A stretch of DNA of 31,831 nt from Candidatus Stercoripulliclostridium pullicola (GCA_017694145.1 JADINF010000003.1:1-31831), one strand, 5' to 3'. Numbered from the stretch's first letter, positions 1 through 9,412 are shown. Made by a program: numbers and translations. The notes: a model not told the origin generated them from the sequence alone.

Positions 1-271
1 TCATCACCCCTATCCCCGCGCCGTAAGAGCGCGTGAGATATGCGAGCACCGGCGTGGGGATCATGCCCGCGTCTATCACTCTCAAGCCGCACGAACTCCA
101 TGCGGCGGCGAGCGTATTCGCTATTCTCTCCCCGCTTCTTCTCGTATCTCTGCCGATCACAACGGAGATCCTGCCGTATCTTGCCACGACAGCCCAGGCT
201 ATTTTCTCCAGAAAATCGACCGTGAACGTGTTTTCGTTGCCTCTTATGCCGTCTGTTCCGAAATATTTCAT
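1..271 (-). CDS. glmM: Phosphoglucosamine mutase, N-terminal part (cut by window edge)
   Basis: GlmM converts glucosamine-6-phosphate to glucosamine-1-phosphate in the cytoplasm, feeding UDP-GlcNAc and cell-wall synthesis. Reading the minus strand from the ATG at 269-271 gives 90 open codons running off the left edge. The protein opens with MKYFGTDGIRGNEN, the hallmark N-terminus of the family, followed by VVIGRDTRRSGE and GMIPTPVLAYLTR, both typical of domain 1. The phosphoserine loop (TASHNP-type) would come just beyond the edge. The start is fixed by GGAGGAG a few bases upstream. A strong terminator at 323-351 separates it from mtn, so it probably has its own promoter in the roughly 50-base gap, though I see no convincing one. 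It pairs in function with nagB at 10418, which acts on the same metabolite in the opposite direction. Confidence 0.93.
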   Translation of the reverse strand, partial: MKYFGTDGIRGNENTFTVDFLEKIAWAVVARYGRISVVIGRDTRRSGERIANTLAAAWSSCGLRVIDAGMIPTPVLAYLTRSYGAGIGVM

Positions 272-322
272 AACTCCTCCGAACGGGACATTTTATTCAG
301 AAATCGCGCGGCGCGTTACCGC

Positions 323-351
323 AAAAAAAACGGACGGCGTGAAGCCGTCCG
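323..351 (-). terminator. Rho-independent terminator after mtn
   Basis: On the minus strand an 8-bp perfect stem (CGGACGGC / GCCGTCCG, 331-351, 5-base loop) is followed by eight T residues (323-330). A second hairpin with an 8-bp stem (367-387) overlaps the mtn stop codon just upstream and may help protect or terminate the message. Confidence 0.93.
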
Positions 352-375
352 CGAGAAAATCCTTATCGCGGTATT

Positions 376-1038
376 TTATATACCGCGCGTCGCGGCGATC
401 GCGTCGAGCGCGGCGCGCGCGTTTATTCTGCAAGCCTTATCCGCGAATTCTTCGTAACCGATCTCGGCGCCGTCTTCCGCGCCGTCGCTGACTACCTTGA
501 TCGCGGCGAAAGGCACGCCCGCGGATAAGCAGACCTGGGCTATCGCGGCGCATTCCATATCGCACAGCACTGCGCCGAAAGTTTCCGCTATACGGCGCGC
601 TTTCACGGAGTCCGCGATAAAAGAGTCGCCCGTCGCTATCACGCCCGTTCTCGCCCCGTTTACGGCGTTCAGAACGGCGGTCGTGAGAGCGACGTCGGTC
701 TTGCCGCAATATTTACCCGCGGCTTCGCCGAAAGCCGTGAGATCGAAGTCGTGTTGCCACGCTTCGCTCACCGCGACGACGTCGCCCCGCGACAATATTC
801 CGAGCCCGCCGGCTATTCCTGTATTTATGACGGCTTCGGGAGAGTATCGCATCAGGGTAACTGCGGTCGTATACGCCGCGGCGACTTTACCTATTCCCGC
901 TTCCGCGGTCACCACGTCGGTCCCGCGATAACTTCCGGTAAAAAATTTTATGCCCGCATATTCTTCGCATACGCAATTTTCGAGCTCGGAAGTTATGTAT
1001 ATCCTCTCTTTCTCCATCGCGACGATGACCGCTATCAT
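376..1038 (-). CDS. mtn: 5'-methylthioadenosine / S-adenosylhomocysteine nucleosidase
   Basis: This cytoplasmic enzyme cleaves adenine from MTA and SAH, recycling the products of polyamine synthesis and SAM-dependent methylation. The 220-residue protein has the family's usual length. It begins MIAVIVAMEKE, where E11 matches the catalytic Glu12 of the E. coli enzyme. EAGIGKVAAAYTT and NTGIAGGL form the phosphate and ribose side of the site, MECAAIAQVC (M161-E162) binds the ribose, and VVSDGAE carries the catalytic acid D185. The gene starts only 4 bases after the stop of the membrane-protein gene at 1043-2092, so the two are almost certainly co-transcribed, although nothing links them in function. 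Transcription ends at the terminator at 323-351. No truncation or odd residue is seen. Confidence 0.95.
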   Translation of the reverse strand: MIAVIVAMEKERIYITSELENCVCEEYAGIKFFTGSYRGTDVVTAEAGIGKVAAAYTTAVTLMRYSPEAVINTGIAGGLGILSRGDVVAVSEAWQHDFDLTAFGEAAGKYCGKTDVALTTAVLNAVNGARTGVIATGDSFIADSVKARRIAETFGAVLCDMECAAIAQVCLSAGVPFAAIKVVSDGAEDGAEIGYEEFADKACRINARAALDAIAATRGI

Positions 1039-1042
1039 ACGC

Positions 1043-2092
1043 TTACACCGCTTGCGCTACGTCGTCCGCCGTGTAGGTTATCACGGTAAGGAAGTGATCT
1101 CCGAGCCCCTCGTTGCCGTAACGTTCGCTACCCGCCGCCACTTCGTCGCCGTTCTGTACGGATGCGGTGCCTATTCTGCCGAGATTATTGATGACCGTCG
1201 TGAAGGCTTTCAGTATCTCGCCGTTTATGGCGTTTTTATCGCTTGTTTCGATCGCGCCGGCGTTATCGCCCGCCGCGTCAGACGCGCTGTCGGCAAGAGC
1301 CGCGAATATCGCGTCGGCAACGACGTTCTCGACGTCGTTGATGCGGATGTCCTGCGAAACCGCCACGAGCTTGCCCTCGTCGTCCGCGGAGATCGTCGCG
1401 TAACTCACTATGTATATCCTGTCGGGGATCTTGATAAGAGACTGCGGGATCTTCGCATTCGCCAAAGCGTTTTTAAGTTCGTCCTGCAAAGGCTTGAGCG
1501 AAATGCTCGCCACTATACGCAGAGTATACCCGTCGCCGCTTGCGCTTATCGTCACTTCGTTGACGTTCGCGTTTATGTCGCGAAGGAACTTGACGCCCGT
1601 GGAATCGGGATCGCCTTCCGCTTCGACACTCGTTTCCGCGGAAGATATCATCGAATCGAACATATACGCCAAAGTGGTATCGAGATAACGTTTGAGATAA
1701 ACTTTGTCGTAAACCGCCTTTTCGCTTACGACCGACGAAAAATCGTAACTCCCGTCCTCTTTGAGGATACTGCTGTTGGCGGCGTTGCTCTGCGCGGCGG
1801 GTTTATCGACCGACTCGTCGAAGCGGTTGAGGACTATCTTATCCTCGTCGGGATTCATCATTTCTTTGAAAAGTTTTACGGCTTCCTTGAGTTTGACGTC
1901 CGCGAGTCCGTAATCGCGCAACGTCTTACCGCCAAGGAAATCCAACGATATATCCGCTATACCGAGCTGATCGGGCGTCATATTAAGTACTACCGCCACG
2001 GATACGCCGATAAGCACCACTACGAGCAGTACTATGATCAATATCGTCAAACAACAACCTTTAAGGCATTTCGGGGTTGCAGGCTGAGCCAT
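1043..2092 (-). CDS. Membrane-anchored protein of unknown function
   Basis: I do not recognise a family. The ATG at 2092 is preferred over an in-frame ATG 16 codons upstream because GGAGG sits correctly before it, giving 349 residues. The N-terminus is a short head with a basic, cysteine-containing patch (KCLKGCC, residues 8-14), then a very hydrophobic helix (about 15-37), then a long region predicted to lie outside the membrane. That region is acidic to mixed, rich in Ala, Ser, Asp and Lys, with alternating beta-like stretches such as YTLRIVASISLKPL and DRIYIVSYATISADD. No lipobox, sortase motif or catalytic signature is visible. It follows the two beta-helix surface proteins on the same strand past a modest terminator, and lies 4 bases before mtn. 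A structural or surface role is inference only. Confidence 0.8.
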   Translation of the reverse strand: MAQPATPKCLKGCCLTILIIVLLVVVLIGVSVAVVLNMTPDQLGIADISLDFLGGKTLRDYGLADVKLKEAVKLFKEMMNPDEDKIVLNRFDESVDKPAAQSNAANSSILKEDGSYDFSSVVSEKAVYDKVYLKRYLDTTLAYMFDSMISSAETSVEAEGDPDSTGVKFLRDINANVNEVTISASGDGYTLRIVASISLKPLQDELKNALANAKIPQSLIKIPDRIYIVSYATISADDEGKLVAVSQDIRINDVENVVADAIFAALADSASDAAGDNAGAIETSDKNAINGEILKAFTTVINNLGRIGTASVQNGDEVAAGSERYGNEGLGDHFLTVITYTADDVAQAV

Positions 2093-2132
2093 AACAAATT
2101 CCTCCAAACGATATGAAACGGAAATGTCCGTA

Positions 2133-2165
2133 TAAAACATTATCGCGCCTTATGCGCGATAATGT
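2133..2165 (-). terminator. Hairpin terminator after the surface-protein operon
   Basis: A perfect 12-bp stem (ACATTATCGCGC / GCGCGATAATGT, 2137-2165) with a 5-base loop is followed on the minus strand by TTTTATAC. The T tract is only four bases long, so some read-through into the gene at 2092 is plausible; that gene has only 44 bases upstream of it in which to place a promoter. Confidence 0.75.
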
Positions 2166-2205
2166 CAATAGCCTGCGGCATAAATACTTAATTATTTCGA
2201 ACGGT

Positions 2206-4836
2206 TCATTCGGTTTCGCCGCCGGAGCCGGAAGTGAGCCTGTCGTAAAGAGCCTGATCGTTCGGAACGGGATCGCCCGGCTTGATATCGGGTTCTCTTC
2301 CGTTCGAATAATCGCTGGATATAAACAACGCGGGATTGGTGAACGTTATTCCGGGCAATTTGAGGAACAGACCTACTATGCTCTCGACCGCTTCCATGTC
2401 GCCTATCGGCTTACCGTTCTCGTCGAGGAAATTCATCACGAGCTTCTGCATTTTCGCTTCTTCGGAAATCGTGAAAGCGTTTTCGTCGATGTAGCACATT
2501 ATGCCCATGACGAACATGCAGGGCGAAGCATATTCTTTGCCGTTATATTTATAGAACAGCGAATCGTTCTGCGGCTGATTGATAACGCTGTCGGCTACGC
2601 CGGAAAGCATATCCGTCACGAGATCGCGCGCCTCGCCGCTAAGGTGTTTTTCGCTTACGAGGGTGAGGAACGCCGCGCTGAACGCGCTCTTGAGATTATC
2701 GCGCTCCACCCAGTTATAAGTATCCATGAAGCCTTCGACGACGACTTGAGGGGTGAGCACCTGATTTATATTGCTCTCGTTGATGGCGCGAGGTATGAAC
2801 TGTATAGAAGGACCGGTAGTATTCTTGAACACGTTATTGCGGAAAGTGACCTTGCATTGGGTGGCATAGAAAGGCTGACCGTTTATCCAGTCTTCTATAT
2901 TCTCGTATCCGAGCTCGAAGGAACAGTTATAGTTATCGCCTAAAATACAGCCTTCCACGATAAGGTTATGCAAGCCGTGAGCCTGAATTCCTCTGGCGGT
3001 ATTGTATATCTGACAATATCTGAACGTGACGGGAGTCTGTATGTCGCGCAACTGTACCATACACGCGGTGCTTTCCGCTTCCTCCAAAGAAGGCGCGCCC
3101 GTAATGGACATATCCTCGAAAAGCAACTCGCCGCCTATCGGCGCGTAACCGCTTGCCTGGAATATGAACTTGACGTCCTGTCCCGCGGCAAGAACGCACG
3201 AAGAATAATCGAATACGAAGCCGTTGCCGTAAATGCTGGCGGAAAGCCCGATATTGAGTCTGGTGTCGTTATAGAAAATATCGGACTGCATGACTATATG
3301 CTTGTCGCGCATATCGGCAACGGAGCGCATTTCTTCCCAGTTGTAAACGTTTACTGCGTCCTCGTCGATGATGTTGAACGTGAAACTGCGTCTGACGTTG
3401 GCTATGGGACGTTTATTGACCACGAGTGTAGCGGTTAAGGTCACCGATTGTCCGCGCGAAGCCTCGAGGAAGGTAATGTCTACGGACTGCGTACCGTCGC
3501 CCGTGGGCGCGAGAGTGACGAGTTCTTCGCCGTTTTCTCCCGTGGAAACTGTCCACGCTATATCGAAAGCGTTACGGTCGTTGAGAATGCCGAAAGTAAA
3601 CGTCGAAGTAAGCGCGCCGTTCTCGTCGAACCAGTAATTGCCCCATTTTCGAGTCATCTGGATACCGAGCTTTGCGTCGGCGCTCTGCATCTCGAGTTCG
3701 AAAGCCACCGGACGTTCGCGAACGGTTATTTCTTTCCGTATGTATTCGCCGTTGAACGTAACGGTAAGCGTGACTACTCCCGCTTTGACGGGTATGAGTT
3801 CGCCGTAAGCGCTGACCGTCATTACGGAGTTGTCGCTGCTTGCGTAGGTAATGCCGGACTCTATGTCCTCTCCGCTCACGAGATACCCTATCGTCGTATA
3901 ATAAGGACCGTTCGCCGTATAGATGGTTTCGAGACTGTCGGTAAAGCCCCAATCGGATTCGTCGCACTGTATGACCCTGACTTCGGACGTTATCTGTTCG
4001 CCGTCCACTACGCTCGTCAGCAAATACGTGTCGTTGCCTATATATTCGACGTCGGTTTCGTCGGGAGCTACGGCGACGTTGGATTTTATCCAGCTCAAAG
4101 TGATCGAAGTAATGTCCGAAACATATACGACGTCCGTATTCGCGACCGCGCTATTCGTGTCTATCGTTATCTCGGCGTGATGTATGTTACCGTCCTTGTC
4201 TTTGGCGGTCACCCTGATCTCGCCGTATCCGCGCGACACGGGCGTTACCGTGCCGTTTTTACTCACTACCGCTATGTCTTCGAAGGTACTCGACCATACG
4301 GCGTCGTTATTGCTCAAAGCGTCTATGGGATAAATATCGTAATACAGGCGCTCCTTGCCCGTTATCTCGTAAACGCCCTCTATCGTAGCTCCTTCGCCGT
4401 TATAAAGCGTTATGCGCTCTATCGTATCCGCCGTGACCTGTACGGTGACCGTGGCGTACACGTTGATATTCGCCTTGGCGCGGATTATAAGCTTCGTAAC
4501 GCCCATTCTCTGCGGTAACAGACGATACCTGTTGGTACTGCCTTCGACTTTCTCGAGTTCCACCACGCCGTCGCCGGCTTCTTCGTCACGCTCGTAGGTG
4601 ATCTCCTTGCTCGGAGTCATGTTCGGCAGGATATTCACTATTATGAATTCCTCCGTATCGCGTATGTCGACCTTGACGATATCGTCCCGCTCCAATACGT
4701 TGTTGGACGAATCGCGCAATTCCATTCCCGTGGGGTTGACGGGCGTCGTCATTACTATTATCGTGCTTGTCACGCTCAACGCGAGTACTACCACGATAGG
4801 GATCACAAATATTATCGCTATCAGAAATTTTTTCAT
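2206..4836 (-). CDS. Large anchored surface protein with Big2-like and beta-helix regions (paralogue 1)
   Basis: This 876-residue protein is probably exposed on the cell surface. Residues 5-30 form one hydrophobic helix after MKK, with no clear cleavage site, so it reads as a membrane anchor. Residues 136-225 look like a bacterial Ig-like (Big2) domain (AVWSSTFEDIAVVSKNGTVTPV), with a second at about 310-373 (YASSDNSVMTVSAYGELIPV). From about 495 to 705 come short beta-rich turns with Asn/Gly ladders (IYGNGFVFD, VEGCILGDN, FRNNVFKNT), as in right-handed parallel beta-helices. The C-terminus ends in a Pro/Asp tail containing IKPGDPVPN. It is a clear paralogue of the gene 33 bases upstream and is co-transcribed with it. 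Beta-helices often bind or cut polysaccharide, but I see no catalytic residues I can name. Ligand binding or a scaffold role is inference. Confidence 0.85.
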   Translation of the reverse strand: MKKFLIAIIFVIPIVVVLALSVTSTIIVMTTPVNPTGMELRDSSNNVLERDDIVKVDIRDTEEFIIVNILPNMTPSKEITYERDEEAGDGVVELEKVEGSTNRYRLLPQRMGVTKLIIRAKANINVYATVTVQVTADTIERITLYNGEGATIEGVYEITGKERLYYDIYPIDALSNNDAVWSSTFEDIAVVSKNGTVTPVSRGYGEIRVTAKDKDGNIHHAEITIDTNSAVANTDVVYVSDITSITLSWIKSNVAVAPDETDVEYIGNDTYLLTSVVDGEQITSEVRVIQCDESDWGFTDSLETIYTANGPYYTTIGYLVSGEDIESGITYASSDNSVMTVSAYGELIPVKAGVVTLTVTFNGEYIRKEITVRERPVAFELEMQSADAKLGIQMTRKWGNYWFDENGALTSTFTFGILNDRNAFDIAWTVSTGENGEELVTLAPTGDGTQSVDITFLEASRGQSVTLTATLVVNKRPIANVRRSFTFNIIDEDAVNVYNWEEMRSVADMRDKHIVMQSDIFYNDTRLNIGLSASIYGNGFVFDYSSCVLAAGQDVKFIFQASGYAPIGGELLFEDMSITGAPSLEEAESTACMVQLRDIQTPVTFRYCQIYNTARGIQAHGLHNLIVEGCILGDNYNCSFELGYENIEDWINGQPFYATQCKVTFRNNVFKNTTGPSIQFIPRAINESNINQVLTPQVVVEGFMDTYNWVERDNLKSAFSAAFLTLVSEKHLSGEARDLVTDMLSGVADSVINQPQNDSLFYKYNGKEYASPCMFVMGIMCYIDENAFTISEEAKMQKLVMNFLDENGKPIGDMEAVESIVGLFLKLPGITFTNPALFISSDYSNGREPDIKPGDPVPNDQALYDRLTSGSGGETE

Positions 4837-4869
4837 ATTCCCTGTCCTGTCGGACGGTCGGCGCGGTCG

Positions 4870-7665
4870 TCACTGCGCCTGTCCCGTCAGTTTTGCGTAT
4901 AACTCCTTACTGTTCGGTACCGGATCCCCCGGCTTTATCTCGGGCTCGCCGTGCGAAAAATCGTTGGCGATAAGATACGAAGGTTTGGAAATCGAAGATA
5001 TCTTCGGGTATATTTTCCTCACCGCAAACTCTATGCTCTGCAAAGCGCCTATCGTATTGCCATCGGCGTCGCGGAAAGGCAGGACAAGCGCGTTGACGTC
5101 GTCCGATTTTATCGTCACGGTCGCGGGATCCCACGTGAGCGGAGCTCCCAAGCCCATTATACCCAACGAAGTGTACTCCTTCCCGCCGTAAGAATAGAAC
5201 AGCGAATCGAGGTTTTCGTGTTTGACGACTTCGTCTATCATGCTCGCGAAAGAATCGCGGAACAACTCGATAAGTCCCTGCCCCGCGCCGTCGCTCTCGT
5301 TGGCGGCAAGCTCAACAAGGTATTTGAGAATGAATATCGAAAGCATATCGCTGAATTCTTCTCTTGTTTTCCAGTTGTAGATGTCGCAGGTGCCTTCTAT
5401 GGTAAGGTTGGGCGCACAGTTCATATCGAACGATTCTTTATACGCAGGCGACGCGAAAACGACCGCCGGCGCGCCGTGCATTTTGAATACGTTATTGCGT
5501 AAAGTAACGTTGGAGCCGTCCTCGAATTTACGGTGCTCGACTCCGTAATAGTATGCGAAAATGCCGTGGCGCACGTTGTCGCCGAATATACAGCCTTCGA
5601 TCAGAAGGTCGCTTATATAACCCAGTTCTACTCCTTTATCGGCATTGTAGACTTGGAGGTATTTGAGATTTACGGGCGGATCCCGCGGGATGTCTTTCTT
5701 GCCGGGTTCGTTCTCTCCCCAAAGCATTTCGACGTACAAAACGGCGTTTCTGCCTTCCGCTTCGTCTATCGTCGCCGCGCAACGCATCGAAATATCCACG
5801 AAATCGAGAGTAAATTGAGTATACGGTATGCCGGCTGCGGCGTTGGCGGCGAATACTTCCGCGTGCGACTCGTTGAAAGCCCGGATCTCTTGCCAGACCT
5901 GTTCGTAATTGAAACGCAACAATCCGCCCTGGAAACCGAGCTGTCTGCGCACCTCTTCGGATTCGGGCACGCCCGAACCGTCGTAAAGGAAGCCGTTGCC
6001 GTAAATGCCTCCGCGTATATTGTCGACGACGTGTTCCGCGTAGATATTCTGTTGCATGACCACGTCGTAGCAGGAGAAGCGTTCGCCGCCGCCCCATTTC
6101 TCGTCCTTCGACAGCACCATCGCCACCTGCGCGAAATTATACACGTTCACGCTCTCTTTCTTGGGATTGATATTGAAAGTGAAACTGCGCTTGACGGAAT
6201 TTATCTCGCGATTGTCCACTACCAGCACGGCGGTAACGGTGACGCTTCTGCCGATAGCGCTTTCGAGGAAAGTAAGCGTAATGCCCTGAGTGCCGTCGTT
6301 GCGGCGGACGAAGGTGGCGAGCGCTTCGCCGTCCGCACCTTCGGAAACGCTCCAGTTGACGTCGAAAGAGTTTTTATCGCCCGCGATGCCGAAATCGTAC
6401 GAAGAAGTGAGTTCGCCCGACTCCGTGAGCCAGTAATAGCCCCACACGCGCGTCATTTGAATGCCGAGACGGGCGTCTGCGGACTGAATGTCCAGATTGA
6501 ATGTCGCCGGTCTTTCGCGTACAGTAAAGGATACCTGTTTGAAAGAATCGCCGTAGGACACTCTCAGAAGCGCCTGACCGGGCTTGAGAGGCAAGATAAC
6601 GCCGTCCTCGGTCACGGAGACGATATCGGGCGTTTCGCTCGAATAAACGGGCTTCAAGGACTCCTCGTCGGTCTTATCGTCGGAATCTCCGGACTCGTCC
6701 TCGTCGGTTTCGGGCGCTTCGATTATTTTGGTGACGAGATGAGAAGGACCGTTGCCGGTGTAAAGCACTTCCGGCGGATTAAGCACCACTATTTCGCCGG
6801 CTTCGCAACGCTCCACGGAAACTTCCGCGGAAGCTTCGTTGTCCGTGCGAGTGAGCAGATAACGCCCTTCGGCAAGATATTTGACTTCGGTGACTTCCGG
6901 ATTTACCGCTGCGTTTTCGCGCACCCACGAGAGAGTGACCTCTTCGGCGGTGTAAATCGTAGAAGATTTCGCGACCGCACCCGTGGTATCCACTATTATC
7001 ATGGCGCTGTGCGTTTCGCCCGCTTTGTCGCGCACTACGGCTTCTATGCCCGCTTTGCCTTCGCCGACGGGCGTCACGTTGCCGTTGGCGTCCACCTTGG
7101 CGACTTTGGAGTCGGAAGAACGCCATATAACCCCGCTATCGTTCATCGCGTCTATGGGATAGACGTCCATGAAAAATCTTTCCTGACCCTTAAGCCGGTA
7201 TTCTCCGCTCACCGCTTCGCCCGACGAATTGTATATCGCCGCGGTTTCCACGGAATCGGAAGTAACCTGTATCGTCAGAACGCCGTAAACGTTGACGTTG
7301 GCTTTGGCGAGCACTATCACCTGGGTGAGCCCCGCGGCTAAAGGGCGGAGCGTATAACGGTTGTCACTGCCTTCGACCTTTACCAGTTCGACCCGTCCCT
7401 GACCGTAACCGTCTTCACGTTCGTACGTGATACTCTTGTCGGGCGTCATCGTGGGATAAATGTCGACGATAATGAATTCGTCCGCGTCGCTTATGTCGAC
7501 TTTGACGATATCGTTGCTGCCGATTATTTCATTGTTTGAGTTGCGAATCTGCATTTCGGAAGGGTTGACCGGCGTCGCCATGAGGATTATGTCGCTCGTG
7601 ACGGTCAATGCCAGCACCACCACTATCGGGATTATGCAGATGACGCCTATCAAAAATTTCTTCAT
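4870..7665 (-). CDS. Large anchored surface protein with Big2-like and beta-helix regions (paralogue 2)
   Basis: This 931-residue protein has the same plan as the 2206-4836 product: an N-terminal anchor helix (about 5-30), a Big2-like domain (about 136-226, VIWRSSDSKVAKVDANGNVTPV), a second one (about 340-383), and a beta-helix-like region in the second half (GGIYGNGFLYDG, LLIEGCIFGDN, LRNNVFKMHG). The first 35 residues match the paralogue at 27 positions and the first 230 or so align without gaps, so the pair arose by tandem duplication. A very acidic linker (317-337, rich in D, E and S) is unique to this copy. The tail EIKPGDPVPNSKELYAKLT is shared with the paralogue. The ribosome site is weak (AGGA, 12 bases from the ATG). 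The gene lies 79 bases after the ABC permease with no terminator between them, so it probably belongs to that operon. Confidence 0.85.
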   Translation of the reverse strand: MKKFLIGVICIIPIVVVLALTVTSDIILMATPVNPSEMQIRNSNNEIIGSNDIVKVDISDADEFIIVDIYPTMTPDKSITYEREDGYGQGRVELVKVEGSDNRYTLRPLAAGLTQVIVLAKANVNVYGVLTIQVTSDSVETAAIYNSSGEAVSGEYRLKGQERFFMDVYPIDAMNDSGVIWRSSDSKVAKVDANGNVTPVGEGKAGIEAVVRDKAGETHSAMIIVDTTGAVAKSSTIYTAEEVTLSWVRENAAVNPEVTEVKYLAEGRYLLTRTDNEASAEVSVERCEAGEIVVLNPPEVLYTGNGPSHLVTKIIEAPETDEDESGDSDDKTDEESLKPVYSSETPDIVSVTEDGVILPLKPGQALLRVSYGDSFKQVSFTVRERPATFNLDIQSADARLGIQMTRVWGYYWLTESGELTSSYDFGIAGDKNSFDVNWSVSEGADGEALATFVRRNDGTQGITLTFLESAIGRSVTVTAVLVVDNREINSVKRSFTFNINPKKESVNVYNFAQVAMVLSKDEKWGGGERFSCYDVVMQQNIYAEHVVDNIRGGIYGNGFLYDGSGVPESEEVRRQLGFQGGLLRFNYEQVWQEIRAFNESHAEVFAANAAAGIPYTQFTLDFVDISMRCAATIDEAEGRNAVLYVEMLWGENEPGKKDIPRDPPVNLKYLQVYNADKGVELGYISDLLIEGCIFGDNVRHGIFAYYYGVEHRKFEDGSNVTLRNNVFKMHGAPAVVFASPAYKESFDMNCAPNLTIEGTCDIYNWKTREEFSDMLSIFILKYLVELAANESDGAGQGLIELFRDSFASMIDEVVKHENLDSLFYSYGGKEYTSLGIMGLGAPLTWDPATVTIKSDDVNALVLPFRDADGNTIGALQSIEFAVRKIYPKISSISKPSYLIANDFSHGEPEIKPGDPVPNSKELYAKLTGQAQ

Positions 7666-7744
7666 CGTAATAATTTTCCTGTTACTTTTACAATTTTCTG
7701 TTTTTTCACCTTTCTCCGGTAGCCCTTACATAATGTTTGGGATA

Positions 7745-9397
7745 CTATTTTGCAATCTTATTGTAAGCGTGTTTCAACCTGAACAAATAGCCGAATATCG
7801 ACGCGAGAAGGAGCGCGGCGGCTATTCCGGAGCACACGTAGAACATAAGTTGCGCCGTGAATTCCACTATATAACCGTTCTCGAGAACGAACGCCAGCTT
7901 GATGTCCGCAAGGTAGGAAAGGAGCATGCAGAGTATCCCCTCGACGAGCGCGACGGCAAAGCCCGCCGCGACCGAAAGAGTGGTACTCGCGTTGTTGTTG
8001 ACGACCTCGCCTTCGCCGGAAAGGTTGAAGTAAGGTCTGTTGATATCCATTCTCATCGAAATGAGAGTGAGTGCGATCGAGCAGCTTTCCGCCACCGCGA
8101 ACAGCCACAGCGAAGTATTGAGATCGAACTGTTTGGTCGAGAACAATACTATCGCGCACACGCCGTTGGCGAGCGCGGACACTATGACGTACATAAGGAA
8201 TTTGGCGGCGAGCTGGGTATGTACGGAAACGGGGGCGACTTTGGTATGGTAGAAGTTATCGCCCTCTCTGCTCGTGGAAGTAGCCGCGAAGGAGGTGATG
8301 ACCGTCGCGAAAATGAGCATGACGAGCAAGGACATGCCGAGCGCGATCTGTTCGCCTATCTGATTTTGTCCGAGTTGAATGGTGATATTGTTGCAGAAAT
8401 ATACCATGACCGGCATCGCGCAGGCGAGCACGAAGTACTGGAAGGAATAGTTGACCGAACGGAACACCTGGAGGAATTCCTTATGGAGCAGCGTAAGGAA
8501 TATCGGTCTGCGTCTGTTGCGGGTGACGTGGCGGAAGGCGCTGCCTTCGACCTCGACGTTATTGAGAAGCGTTTTGGGATAGAGCTTCACGATAACGAGA
8601 ATGGTGCCGATAAGGGTGATCCCGGTGAGCATGATAAGCACGGGATAAGCGATATACAGCTCCTCCCCTACCATGATGTCCGCAAAATATTTCATCGGAA
8701 TGAGATATTTGCACACTTTACCTATGCCCTCGACTATGGCGTCGTCGAAAACGGAGAACTCTTTATCGTTCATAAACGTGACCATACTGTTGAACAGCAC
8801 CATATACACCGCGAAAAGAACGGTCACCAACACGGCGAGTCCGATAATGATCAACGCGAACTTATTGCGTATTTTATTGGTAAGTTGCATGATCGGTATC
8901 GCGAGGATATTGCTCAGGAAGAAGGTGATCAACACCAGGAACACTATCGGAACGGGTATCGTCGCGTAGAAAGCGACGCCCAGACCGCTGACCTTTGCGT
9001 AAGCGGCAAGGAAAGGCGCCACTATCACGGCGGTCACGAGCAGCTGGTTGATGAAAAGGAACAAAGTTTTGCTGATGAAAACTTCTTCGCCGGAAACGGG
9101 ATAGCGCATAAGTATCTCGTTGTCGCCTTTATAATAAAGGACTTTGATATTACTGCTCACGCCCGCTACGCACATAAAAATGAATACGGCGGAAACGAGC
9201 ATGACCAACGCTTCGTAAATGATACCCGCTTTATCGAACATTTCGAAGAACAGTTCCGCCACCCAGTACACGCCGTATACTACCGCGGCGAGCAGAACCA
9301 AAGTGGTGAACAGCTTGAAATAGGATTTGGCGCTGTTCAGCGAGTAATTGGAAAATCGGTTTTTAATTTCCAGTTTTAACAGAGTTTTGATATTCAT
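7745..9397 (-). CDS. ABC-2-type exporter permease
   Basis: This is the membrane half of an ABC exporter whose ATPase is encoded 15 bases upstream. The 550-residue protein has many hydrophobic segments, arranged as two sets of about six: a first half with helices near 30-50, 60-85, 110-135, 140-165, 175-205 and 250-275, a polar middle (about 275-305, HVTRNRRRPIFLTLLHKEFLQ), and a second half that repeats the pattern. It has no periplasmic-type domain and no peptidase. It resembles the large, fused ABC-2 permeases that are common in Clostridia beside a single ATPase; their substrates are mostly unknown. AAGGT precedes the ATG. The two surface proteins that follow on the same transcript suggest an envelope role, but transport of those proteins themselves would be unusual for this family. 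The substrate cannot be read from the sequence. Confidence 0.88.
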   Translation of the reverse strand: MNIKTLLKLEIKNRFSNYSLNSAKSYFKLFTTLVLLAAVVYGVYWVAELFFEMFDKAGIIYEALVMLVSAVFIFMCVAGVSSNIKVLYYKGDNEILMRYPVSGEEVFISKTLFLFINQLLVTAVIVAPFLAAYAKVSGLGVAFYATIPVPIVFLVLITFFLSNILAIPIMQLTNKIRNKFALIIIGLAVLVTVLFAVYMVLFNSMVTFMNDKEFSVFDDAIVEGIGKVCKYLIPMKYFADIMVGEELYIAYPVLIMLTGITLIGTILVIVKLYPKTLLNNVEVEGSAFRHVTRNRRRPIFLTLLHKEFLQVFRSVNYSFQYFVLACAMPVMVYFCNNITIQLGQNQIGEQIALGMSLLVMLIFATVITSFAATSTSREGDNFYHTKVAPVSVHTQLAAKFLMYVIVSALANGVCAIVLFSTKQFDLNTSLWLFAVAESCSIALTLISMRMDINRPYFNLSGEGEVVNNNASTTLSVAAGFAVALVEGILCMLLSYLADIKLAFVLENGYIVEFTAQLMFYVCSGIAAALLLASIFGYLFRLKHAYNKIAK

Positions 9398-9412
9398 AAC
9401 GGTTTACCTTGA

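Noticed and set aside
5533..7341. A plus-strand open frame of about 600 codons opposite the second surface protein
   Set aside because: It mirrors the codon pattern of the minus-strand gene, has no ribosome site and no recognisable domain, and the minus-strand protein has clear domain and paralogue support.
7666..7744. A possible promoter between the permease and the second surface protein (TTGCAA with a weak TATGTA)
   Set aside because: The -10 matches at only about half its positions and there is no terminator before it, so co-transcription is simpler.
7460..9379. A plus-strand open frame of about 640 codons opposite the ABC permease
   Set aside because: It is very rich in His, Glu, Asp and Arg with no fold-like pattern, while the minus strand encodes a clear multi-helix permease next to its ATPase.
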